From Ceratobasidium sp. AG-K (taxonomy: Eukaryota; Basidiomycota; Agaricomycetes; Cantharellales; Ceratobasidiaceae), in NCBI GenBank assembly GCA_037039685.1, contig JAWNGF010000007.1:930001-994000 (forward strand): 64,000 nt of DNA, read 5' to 3'. Under the pieces are notes generated by a model. That model had not been told where the DNA came from and ran no database searches. It saw nothing but the letters and a program-made list of their open reading frames with translations. Shown here in pieces: positions 42,701 through 52,370 of the stretch. The position numbers and the translations under genes were made by a program. Positions within the stretch are counted from its first letter, which is position 1; each line of letters begins with the position of its first letter.

Positions 42701-44576
42701 CAACATTGAGTGTGAGTGTGCCAAGACCTGTAATCTCAGCTTGGCCTCCGATGCCTATAACAGTTGATTTTATGGGAGTAAAATTGGTTAGATGTTCCCG
42801 TCGGTTGGTGACATGACAGGAAGCACCAGAATCTATAATCCAAGTGTCATTAGTGGCAAAACTATATTGCGTCTCTGTTTGACCAAATAAGTTGGTTGGG
42901 TTGAACTTTGCAATAACATCCTGTTTAATTGATTCAGGGAGATCCTCAATATGTGTTTCTTGTTTTGCAATGAGAGGTTGAGCTTGTCGTTCAAAACAGT
43001 TGGCCAATCGAGATGTGGTGAAGACAAAAGCGACTTCTGTGTTGTCAGTACTTGCAAAGTTTGCCTGTTCGCCTTGGTTCTTGTTATTGTTGGTTTGGCG
43101 TTCATTGTTGCTGTTTCATCCTCAATTACTATTGTTGAAGCGTCCTCCTCTGTTGTTGTTGTTGGGACGCCCTCTGTTGTTATTGTTGCTGCAATAATCG
43201 CCTCGTCCTCAATTATTGTTATTATTGTTGCCTTGCTTGTAGTTTCCTCCACCGGGTTTGCGACAATCACGTTTGATGTGGCCAATAATACCGCAATTGT
43301 TACATGTGACATTGAGGCGATCAGTGGCTCGGGGTTGGCGATTTCCTTGGGAATTGTTGTTATTTTGTCGCATATAGTAGGCTTTTTCGCTGTTTTGAGC
43401 TTTACAGCGGTGGAATTCAGCAAGTAGGCGAGATGTGACATCAGCTGAGATTTGGATGCCTTCTGGATCGGTTGGTGAGGGAGTTTGATCAATGACGGCA
43501 ACAAGATATTGCCATGATTCGGGTAGTGAGGCCAGTAGTTGTCGGACAAATTCGAGTTCAATGATTGAAGGAGATCCTTCTGCAAGGAGTGCTGTGTTTA
43601 GTTTATTGAATGTTGACCTTAGTTTCTTGATGTGCTCTTCAAGGTCATCCCCTTCTGACATTTGTAGGCCAGTGAATTGGTTTTGGAGTAGAGTCATGGC
43701 TGCAGTACCAATGTTTTGGTATACCTGTCTTAAGCGGGCCCAAACTGCTGATGCGGTGTCTAATCGTGCTACATGGACCATGGGTGCTGATTCTATGCGT
43801 CGTCTAATTACTCCGAGTGCTTTGCGATTGTTCTTTTCCCACTTGTTTACAGTTTGCTGTGTTATCTCGGTTATGGCGGGTACAATGATATTGCCATGTG
43901 TGTCCTGTTGTTCAGCAACTGCGGCTCGTACGATCAGTCGTGTGGTGTTGTTGCCATTTACGTATTCCCATAGATCAGTTTCAATGAGCATGTCTTGCAT
44001 TTGTATGTTCCATACTGGGTGGTTGTCTCGTCCGGTAAGTAGTGGAATCTTGAAGTTATTGTCAGATATATTGACTTGTGCCATTTTAGGATGAGGAGGT
44101 GCTGGATGGTATGTAACGAATCGGATTCGTGGTGTGACAGGTGGTGATGGATATCCAACGTTGTCGAGTTCAAATAAAAATGGTTCTAGAGCCTCGACCT
44201 CTTGACGTGTAAGCTCGGCTGCTTTGTCGGGTGTATATTCGTCTAATAGATGTTTGTAATTTGCAAGATACGAGAGGTATCTGAAATATTGGGTGCTACC
44301 AAATGGGAAAGTTACGAGTTGATCGTGTAGATTTGTGATATATGGGTGTTGGTAGGTTGGGTCTGTGACAGGTGAACCAGGTAGTTCAACCTCGCCTTGT
44401 TGTGCGTTTAGTGTTGGATTTACGAAGCCTGTTGGTTCGGGATCGGCGAATTCAGGTTGTAGGTCAAGTGAGACCTCGTCGGATGATGTGTGCTCAGGAG
44501 AGACTTGTACGGGCCAATTACGTGGTGATCCCTCAGGCGTTGAGAGCTGGGGATTATCTGAAGAATATGTAGACAC
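42701..44576 (-). pseudogene. Gag-protease of copia element 2
   Basis: Gag: KIPLLTGRDNHPVWNIQMQD (copia-type capsid start), VWARLRQVYQNIGTAAMTLL, EGDDLEEHIKKLRSTFNKLN, zinc knuckle CNNCGIIGHIKRDC, then an Asn/Gly/Arg-rich stretch and the protease motif WIIDSGASCHVTN; the frame is cut at 42700 by the gypsy insertion. In-frame TGA codons at plus positions 43209-43211, 43122-43124 and 43116-43118 all fall in the Asn/Arg/Gly-rich linker where CGA is expected. The upstream end of the frame lacks an ATG (GTG at 44574-44576, bounded by a stop at 44604-44606), so the start codon has probably been lost or is non-ATG. Confidence 0.85.
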
Positions 44577-44616
44577 AGTGGGCGAGTTTAAATGGGGTCG
44601 AAATTAACAGTGCTCA

Positions 44617-44628
44617 GGGCTCATAACC
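44617..44628 (-). promoter_or_regulatory. Primer-binding site, copia element 2
   Basis: On the minus strand GGTTATGAGCCC follows the 5' LTR directly. It complements the anticodon arm of initiator tRNA-Met (GGGCTCATAACC), the same priming mode as copia element 1 with a longer match. Confidence 0.8.
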
Positions 44629-44885
44629 TGTTGAGGATCACTCGAGAACGTCTCGACACTCAAAGCGGTCTTAGCGAATAAAGAGCAGTGGAAGGCGAAT
44701 GTATACGACTGAAGACAATGTAGATACAAGGATAATACAGTCTCTCTTTATACTCGCAAAAGAAACTATGTATATACGAGAGAAATACGTGTTGACACGA
44801 ATGTACAACACACAAACGAGATACAGACTCAGATACACGATAACGACACGCATGTAAGTACGTGTATGATTACCAAGTTACAACA
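44629..44885 (-). repeat. 5' LTR of copia element 2
   Basis: 257 bp with TG...CA ends, pairing with 31744-32000. It retains CG at five sites where the 3' LTR has CA. Confidence 0.93.
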
Positions 44886-44943
44886 TATATCCATCCAGTG
44901 CATATTGGAGCACAATGCTTGCAGACTCGCGTCCTCCTATCAT
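44886..44943 (-). pseudogene. F-box-like gene 3, 5' fragment
   Basis: Minus-strand ATG at 44943 reads MIGGRESASIVLQYALDGY up to the copia target site and continues in frame into LQACCCLE beyond the element (31743 downward). The residue pattern follows that of F-box 1 and 2 (MIELIARLDSATSLLDAALDKY then LDAC). The match is short, so the call rests on the continuity of frame and the paralog pattern. Confidence 0.45.
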
Positions 44944-46057
44944 GGCGTGATGACTGAGCTTGGTGATGGCGGAATCAATTTGACATAGGACCACAGCTTG
45001 TCACAGCGAATCACGTGTTACTCAGCGAAAACCACACTGCCAATTGAGGCTTGTAAGGGATCGTTTACGAAAACAATCCCAAATTAGCACGTGCGGTTTT
45101 TGCTGAGTACAATTTACATGGTGAGTACGCGAGTCGATTTCATTATCGCTCATCTATACTACTGTATATATACTTTCATTATTACTTGGCGTATGTATTG
45201 AAGCCATGGTAACATTGAACTGGCGTGTATGCGTTCGAATTCAGCGGAGATTTCTAGCGCACCCCTCCCGACATGCATGAAGATACAATACCATTCTGCT
45301 AAGCGTGGCACTGAGTGTTATCTCGTCAGCGGCAACCGGAGGAAAATGCACTCCAGCTCATACTAAACCGTTGGGTTGCCCCGCCGAGTTCGGGAAGATC
45401 AGCATGTTTTGTCACGTTTATCTTTTTCCCTCTCCCGCGACCCCTCCCACGACCATGCTACCAGATTAAGCGCCACCGACACTAACATGTATTCTTTCAC
45501 CCTTTTCACAAATTCCCGGATTGATGTTAATCCTTCATATTGAGTTGCAGGTTGTGGCTCCTATCGTATGAAATTCCGGTCTTTTTTTCATTCTTAAAGG
45601 GCCAACAGCGCATTTAGACCTCAAGTCGCTCCAAGACTAACTCTATCACATTTGGACGCGCATTCACTCCATCTCTATGTTCATAAGTGGTATATACAAG
45701 AAACCAATGCAAGAGAAACGAGCCAGCAATATGGGCGGCCTCCAGCGCAATGAACTTGCTTCTTCGGACCACTAATCTCATCGCCGAGGCAAACCGATAG
45801 CCGTGATTCCGAGATGGCACTCGACCATCTACAGTTGCACATTACGCAGTATATTTCTATGCTGTCCATCGCATGCTATCGCCTGTTTGTAAAAGACTGT
45901 ACTGTAATCGGGTAACACCTTGGCAGTATTTCAAATACGGCTTACCTATGAGTTTAAAAGGGCGCTGACAACAGCACCTGCAACGCGCGTACATACACCA
46001 GGTTGATCATCTATAAGGAGCAGGTTTTATTATCTCTTCCCGCGAAAGGCCTTCAAG
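44944..46057. other. 5' flank of TPR-CHAT gene, possible upstream exon
   Basis: About 1.1 kb. The long TPR frame that follows opens after a stop at 46004-46006 without any ATG before its repeats, so a short exon with the start codon is expected somewhere here. I could not decide which ATG is used. Confidence 0.35.
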
Positions 46058-49000
46058 TTGTATACACCGGACGCGTATGAGCCGTATTCCTTCGTCTCCG
46101 AGTCCAGGGACCTCTCTGCCAGATGTCGCGGAAGCGAGCGATCCGTTCGAGATTGGTACTCTGGGGAGCGGAAGCCTCAATCACTCTGGAGAGAGATCAG
46201 GAATAGCTTTGTGAGAGGCCGTGCACTAGTTGCTTATCCCAATTTACCAAGTTTCCCTTGCAGATTCCACGATGAGGACTTACACAAATTGATTGCGGAA
46301 GGCACTTCCCTATACGCCCAATATAAACTTTCGGGCGCAACCGGAGAAATCAATAAGGCCATTGATTGCTGGAGAAAAGCTCGTTCTCTAGCCTCTAATT
46401 CCCATGCTGAGCGCCCAAAGGTACTCAATAATCTCGGACGTGCATACTTGCATTGCTTTGAGCGATTCGGTCAACTTCTAGATTTAGAAAGGGCGATCAA
46501 GTTTGGCGTAGAAGCAGTTATGCTGACTCTTGACGACAGTCCTAGTAAGCCAAGTATGCTCAATAACCTTGGAAACTCGTATCAGGCTCGATTTGAGCAC
46601 CTTGGCGAGCTAGCCGACCTAAACAAGGCGATTGAATATTCAGCTCAGGCAGCTTTACTAACTCCTGATGGTCACGCAAACAAGCCAGCAGTTCTTGAGA
46701 ACCTGAGAAACTCATATCAGGCTCGGTTTGAGCGCCTTGGCGAGCTGCTAGACGTACACAAGGCCATCGAATGTGGAGCTCAGGCAGCATGGCTCACTCC
46801 TGACGGGCACACAAACAAGCCAATGATTCTCGATACTCTTGGGGTCTCATATAGGACTCGGTTTGAACATCTCGGCGACTTGGTTGATCTGGACAAAGCA
46901 ATAGAATGCGGAACTCGAGCGGTTGAGCTCACTCCTGATGATTGCGAAGAAAAGCCAGGCATGATCAACAACCTCGGGAATTCGTTTTTGAGTCGGTTTA
47001 AGCGCTTCGGAAAGCTTGGAGATCTGGAAAAGTCTATTTGTTACCAGACGAATGTGGTTGAATTTACTTCTGAAGGTGATCCAGACAGGCCAGGCCGGCT
47101 AAGCAACCTCGCAGTGTTGTACCGGAGCCGGTTTGATCATCTCGGCGACTTATCTGACATAAACAACGCAATCGAATGGGGGGCTGAGGCAGTCTCAATC
47201 GCCTCCGATGATCATGTTGACAAGCCGAGAGCGCTCAATAACTTGGGGATTTCATATCTTACTCGATTCAAGCGCCTTGACAATTTAGTGGACCTGGGCA
47301 AGGCGATTGAATGTGGAGGTCAAGCAGTGTCGCTTAGTCTGGACGGCCACCCAGAAAAACCTGCCATACTCAATAGCCTTGGAAACTCCTATCAGAACCG
47401 GTTCAACCGCCTTGGAGAACTGATTGACTTAGACAAGGCTATTGAATGCGAAGACCGAGCAGCTTGGCTCACTCCTGACAGTCACACAAACAAACCAATG
47501 ATGCTTAACAACCTTGGAATATCGTACAGAACTCGATTTGATCGCCTGGGAGAGCTACTCGACTTGAATAAGGCAATGGAAAATGGAGGCCAGGCAGTCT
47601 TACTCACCCCTGATGCCCACGCAGAGAAGCCAAATATGCTCAATAACCTTGGAAATTCATACCTTCGTCGTTACGAGCGTCTCGGCGAGCTGTCCGACCT
47701 AGATAAGGCGATTATGTATGGAGCCCAAGCGGTTTCACTAACTGCTAATGGCCATCCAGACAAGCCAGGCCGACTCAATAACCTTGGAATTTCATACCGA
47801 ACTCGGTTTGAGCGTCTTGGCGAGCAAGTTGACCTAGGCGAGGCAATTGAATGCGGGATTCAAGCAGTTTCGTTTATTCCTGATGGTCACCCTGAGAAAT
47901 CCAATCTGCTCAGCAACCTCGGGGGTTCTTACCAAACTCGTTTTAATTGTCTCGGTGAGCTGGCCGACCTAGATGAGGCGCTCAAGTGTAGGGCTCAGGC
48001 GGTCACACTCACTGCTGATGATCATGCCAGCAAGCCAACCAAACTCCACGACCTCGGGCTCTCATTTCTAAGTCGGTTCGAGTATCTCGGCGAGCTGCTT
48101 CATCTCAATAACGCGATTGAAAGCGGAGTTCAGGCCGTTTCATTGACCCCGGACGGTCACGTTGACAAGCCTAACAGGCTTCACAACCTCGGAAATTCAT
48201 ACAGTATTCGATATGACCGCTCACGTCAGCCCTTAGACCTTGAGTCCGCGATTACCTGTTTTAAAAACGCTGCTCAAGCTCTCTCCGGGCCGCCGGTTGC
48301 GAAGTTCCGTGCGTGTCGCACATGGGCTCAGTTGACATCTCGTCACGCTGTATCTCCCCCTTATCCTGCCTACCAGCAAGCAATGGAGCTGCTCCCGCAG
48401 CTCATTTGGATTGGCACAACCCTTGACCGTCGCTACAGCCTTATTCAAGAAGTCGGCGACTTCACTACAGAAGCCGCATCTCACGCTATCAGCATCCTTC
48501 AACAAGAAACTGCTCTCGAGTGGCTTGAAGCAGGTCGCTCAATTGTCTGGGGCCAGATAGCCCAGCTAAGAACACCATTTGAGCAACTTTTTGCACAAAA
48601 TCCAGACCTTGCGAACCAGCTCAAGGAAGTTAGCCACGAGCTTGAGCTTGCCGGCTCTCGATCATCTCTAGTGTCATCTCTGGAAAACAACTATGAGCAC
48701 TTGGACATGGCAGCAAGCCGTCATATCCAACTTGCAATCGACTGGGGCGTGCTTCTGAACAGGGCTCGATCCATTCCCGGGTTTGAGGATTTTTTGCGTC
48801 CCCTCACATCACTCAAGCTGCTTGGTGTTGCAAAGGCTAATCCTATCGCCATAATTAACACTCATACATCCCGTTGTGACGCTCTCATACTGCGGCCGAA
48901 TGACAGTGCCATTTCCCATGTCCCTTTGAATAACTTTTCGGTGACAAGCGCAATGGCAGCGCGCAAGTGTCTGGTATCACAGCTCCGACAGCGCAAAATT

Positions 49001-49936
49001 GGCCATTTGAAGAGTGGGATGTCGCTCGAAACACCTCTAAGTGATCTATGGTTGAGTGTGCTCAAGCCTACACTTGATTTTCTGAGCTACACGGTGCGTC
49101 GGCTCTTGCTCAGTATTTACTCGTTCTCTGACTATGCGAGTGAACTATAGCACAAGCTTCCAATTGAAGACCTCCCGCGCATCACCTGGTGTACAACTGG
49201 CTTGCTTTCATTCCTGCCACTTCATGCTGCTGGATGCTATGACGGGTCCGAGCACAACGCATTTGATCTAGTCATCTCATCCTATACACCAACCCTAAGC
49301 ATATTGCTCGCACAACAGTCGACTGATCCTATTCCTCGCTCTGGAATACTGGCCGTGGGCCAAGAGAATACGCCTGGTTTGGACAATTTGCCAGGGACAA
49401 AAGAAGAACTGGGGATCATCACAAAACACGCGCATAAAGGCCACTACTTAAAGCTTGAGAACGATGAAGCAACAATCGAAAAGGTTTTGGATGCCATGGA
49501 GAGGTTCGACTGGGTTCACATGGCATGTCATGGTAGCCAAAACACAAACGATCCAACACAGAGTGCGTTCCACCTCCACGACGGCAGTCTCACACTTGCG
49601 ACAATCACAAAGCAGAAATTTAAAAATAAAGGCCTGGCGTTCCTTTCCGCCTGCCAAACAGCTACTGGAGACCAGAACCTGCCAGAAGAGGCGGTGCATC
49701 TTGCAGCGGGGATGCTAATGGCAGGGTTTCCTAGTGTGATTGCCACCATGTGGAGTATTGCCGATGCAGACGGTCCAACTATTGCAGATAAAGTATATGC
49801 GTCCCTGTTGGGGGGTGGAACTATGGACCACACAAAGGCCGCGAGGGCGTTGCATGAGGCAGTAGCTGAGCTGCGTGCGATAGTAGGAGATACCTCATTT
49901 GAGCGATGGGCACCATTTATACATATTGGCTTATGA
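46058..49936 (+). CDS. TPR-CHAT protein (caspase-like protease domain behind tetratricopeptide repeats)
   Basis: Two exons, intron 49094-49150 (GTGCGT...TAG, 57 nt; it removes the only stop). Fourteen tandem repeats of about 45 residues, pattern LNNLGNSYxxRFxRLGEL.DLDKAIE..xQAV.LTPDGH..KP, fill roughly residues 125-760; these are TPR units of the kinesin-light-chain kind. A helical linker (about 760-1000, EWLEAGRSIVWGQIAQLRTP) leads to the CHAT domain: ITWCTTGLLSFLPLHAAG, YTPTLSILLAQQ, FDWVHMACHG with catalytic His at 49529-49531, GLAFLSACQTATGD with catalytic Cys at 49652-49654, and GFPSVIATMWSIADADGP. CHAT domains are caspase/separase-fold cysteine peptidases, in several systems controlled by partner binding to their TPR part. 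Both catalytic residues remain. No NTPase domain is fused. The true start is uncertain, since no ATG opens the first exon. Substrate unknown. Confidence 0.88.
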
Positions 49937-50280
49937 TTATGTCCCAGTCGTATATGACTAACAATTTATGGTTGATTATGGGTGAGAAAAGTAACACACT
50001 GGTAATGGGATTTATCCTCTGATGTTCTAGCTTCTGCGGCAATGACGTAGGTCAAGCGTAAAACAAAATAGATTTCGGGAGCATGAGCAAGTTTCCCAAT
50101 GGAGGATATACCAAAGCCAGGAGAATAACCATTGCCTCAAACTTTCCAAGAGCCTTGGCAGTCACTCGAAACACAGTCATGAAACAAACATTTATTCAAT
50201 CCGCCGAACGTTAAATATATTTATTTTCACTGGGAACCGGAATACTCGGTGTAACATCTTGAGCGACGACGCAATCGATT
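49937..50280. other. Convergent 3' spacer TPR-CHAT / F-box 4
   Basis: 344 bp between two stop codons facing each other; no gene or repeat seen. Confidence 0.4.
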
Positions 50281-51741
50281 CTAAACATCGGCAGAATCAT
50301 CGTCTGAAATAATTAGTTTACATTGGGCGGCAGAACAGATGTCAGCCAGCTCCCTCCCGACTTCCTTGCCGTGCGAATGCCCTGTACCAAACCGGAAATT
50401 AAACCGGAAGTTACACTGGTAGAAAGCAAGAGTGTGTATGTCAAATCTCTGAAGCAACCGACGAAGCCCTCCTAGGTCCACTATGGATGAATTGAAATTC
50501 ACAGTATCCACCCGTCGACGAACATTCGAGTCGATGGCGATATACTCTGGACTCACGTCGTGATAGCAATTCTTATGATTCAACGACAGGACTTCGAGAT
50601 CAGGTATACGTGCGAGCAAGTCGGGAACCCATGGCTGTGTTGCCCAGTTACATGCGTGAAGCCTCGTTACATTTGACCGAGCGAGAAAGTCCCCTAGATC
50701 GTTCCAGTCCTGCCTCCTGAAGGGCAAAACCTGGTCCTTAAAGTCCATGGAAATGGACATTTTGAGAGCCTTGGGTCCTGGGCTGATCAGCCGGAGAACG
50801 CATGCCACCTGGCTGAATCGCATTCGTAAATTCAACGTTTCGAGGTGTTCAAGCGTCACTGGGTGCAGCACCGAGCTGTCCAGAGGCGGTTCATGAATCA
50901 GGAGCCGAAGTCGAAGGACTCGCAGCAGTGGACTCGATCCCAAGATTCCGACCAGCTGGGTTTCGGTAATTGAGGGGTAGATATAGCAGAAGGTTAGAGT
51001 GAGTTCGGTTAGTCCATGGTAGAGCGGACTCTTCCAATCGTAGTACCACTCGTGTAGTCGCAGGGTGGTAATCAAACGCAAGGTCTCTTGATATTCCAGC
51101 GGCGAGTCTGGACGGGTCGACGTGGAATGCAGCCAGCTAGGGATCTGTGGTAGACGGGCGAGGTCGACATCCGCAAACATCGGATTGAATATCATGAGCT
51201 GCGTCAGAATCCCAGGCGTAGCTTTGGCGAGGGAGTGCTCTAGGATTGGGTACAAGAAGGGATGGAGGTCAGAGTCCGGTCGGATGTAAAGAGTGGCTAG
51301 CCTAGAGGCAATCGAGTCCACAAGAGACGTAAGCTCATCCAGGACTTCCAAGCTGTCACACTCTTCTTCCTCGAATTCAAAGATATGCAGACTCAATGGC
51401 AACTCGCCTGCTCGTTGAATGTAGTTTTTTGCACGAGCAAGTAGCAAATGGCCATATTCGTAATCGCGCGTGACGAGGTCGAGATGAGTCCAGAGGGAAT
51501 GGCAACCTATCAATGTGTGACGCCATCGGGAGGAAAACTGTAACAGCGGTTCGAGATGGTTGGGGAAATGGGTACTGCCTGAGTTTAATGTATTTTCTGT
51601 GAAACACTGTTGGCTCCCAGATACGAGGCGGGAAATTTCGAGGATAATTTCGGGAGGGAGGGAGGTGATTTCCTTGCGCTCCACGGAGCAACTACTTGTT
51701 TGACTTGATGGTGCCGTGAATTCGTTTGACTTTTGACTCAT
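50281..51741 (-). CDS. F-box protein 4, single exon, intact
   Basis: 486 residues from ATG 51741 (MSQKSNEFTAPSSQTSS) to a stop at 50281. Residues 25-85 hold the F-box-like motif (ITSLPPEIILEISRLVSGS, then LLQFSSRWRHTLIGCHSLWTH), the Skp1-binding part. The rest is a leucine-rich solenoid (VTLEHLETLNLRMRFSQVAC, LLARIPDLEVLSLNHKN) that would select the substrate. Architecture equals F-box 1 and 2 (LW THIDLV against LWTHLDLV), but the N-terminal coiled segment is lacking and divergence is greater, so it is an older paralog. It is the only F-box gene in the window without damage. No introns. Confidence 0.88.
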   Translation of the reverse strand: MSQKSNEFTAPSSQTSSCSVERKEITSLPPEIILEISRLVSGSQQCFTENTLNSGSTHFPNHLEPLLQFSSRWRHTLIGCHSLWTHLDLVTRDYEYGHLLLARAKNYIQRAGELPLSLHIFEFEEEECDSLEVLDELTSLVDSIASRLATLYIRPDSDLHPFLYPILEHSLAKATPGILTQLMIFNPMFADVDLARLPQIPSWLHSTSTRPDSPLEYQETLRLITTLRLHEWYYDWKSPLYHGLTELTLTFCYIYPSITETQLVGILGSSPLLRVLRLRLLIHEPPLDSSVLHPVTLEHLETLNLRMRFSQVACVLRLISPGPKALKMSISMDFKDQVLPFRRQDWNDLGDFLARSNVTRLHACNWATQPWVPDLLARIPDLEVLSLNHKNCYHDVSPEYIAIDSNVRRRVDTVNFNSSIVDLGGLRRLLQRFDIHTLAFYQCNFRFNFRFGTGHSHGKEVGRELADICSAAQCKLIISDDDSADV

Positions 51742-52370
51742 AGGTATTGACCCCTTACAGTATGTCGCGGTGCTGTACAGACTACGTGAGAGATGGAGTA
51801 GCTTTCAAACGCGGACGTTGAGGTATTCGAGTTTGTCGATACCCCGTAACGGCCCGGGAGTCTGATCAGGTGCGCAAGGTTTAGCTGCAACGTCGGTCGG
51901 AGACTAAGTCTAATAATTAGAGGCACTAGGCCACCTGTTTGAATCAAGGGCGGAGGGAGACTTGGGTGGTGAGAGTGAGCCGGTAGATGCGGGCCGGAGG
52001 AGGATGGCGACCTCGGCCATCATTGCTTTCCGAGATGAAAGGTTACATAAGCATGCGCCTGCCACATACTTGACATCGACTCCAATCACTTGGCTGTGCA
52101 CTCCTGGCGGCGGCTACCCTCGACTTCAAGCCCACACACAGCCAACAACGATCTGGCTGACAATTGCTGGTTCCGAAACGGTCATAACCCACGCCGCTCC
52201 CGCGCCACAGTACATACCCTTGCAACCCGGGATACCCACCCCGCTTACAAGTCCGGGAATTCGATCTACTCATTTTGCTAGTGGCTTGGTGCCTAGCAGA
52301 TATCTCTCGATAAATAAACGAAGCCTGGTCAAGGATCCCAACGACGCATTCATATTCTCTGTCGCCTTAC
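51742..52370. other. Divergent 5' region F-box 4 / kinase
   Basis: About 630 bp. An open plus-strand frame (51962-52432) overlaps the kinase start in another frame but shows no domain; it may be 5' UTR. Confidence 0.35.

Larger units (their letters stand above)
31744..44885 (-). mobile_element. Ty1/copia LTR retrotransposon 2, split by a nested gypsy element
   Basis: Two 257-bp LTRs in direct orientation at 31744-32000 and 44629-44885. Inside, on the minus strand, are the primer site, gag-protease, integrase-RT-RNase H and a polypurine tract (GAGGGGGAG beside 32000). Removing the gypsy insert with one GATTC copy keeps the gag-pol frame continuous. Flanks are GATAT (31739-31743) and TATAT (44886-44890), a probable 5-bp duplication with one change. 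Six in-frame TGA codons and a damaged integrase show it is dead. Confidence 0.93.

Noticed and set aside
16486..43211. Repeated TGA at Arg positions as stop-codon recoding or RNA editing
   Set aside because: A-to-I editing would turn UGA into Trp, not Arg, and normal genes in the window end at TGA; CpG deamination explains the pattern better.
42951..43427. Plus-strand hydrophobic ORF of 158 codons that looks like a membrane protein
   Set aside because: It is the antisense of the Asn/Gly/Arg-rich gag linker of copia element 2; the Val/Ile/Leu runs come from reading AAC/AAT repeats backwards.
49094..49202. Stop codon at 49148-49150 appearing to split the TPR and CHAT parts into two genes
   Set aside because: GTGCGT...TAG at 49094-49150 is a normal 57-nt intron whose removal is in frame and joins the linker to the CHAT domain.
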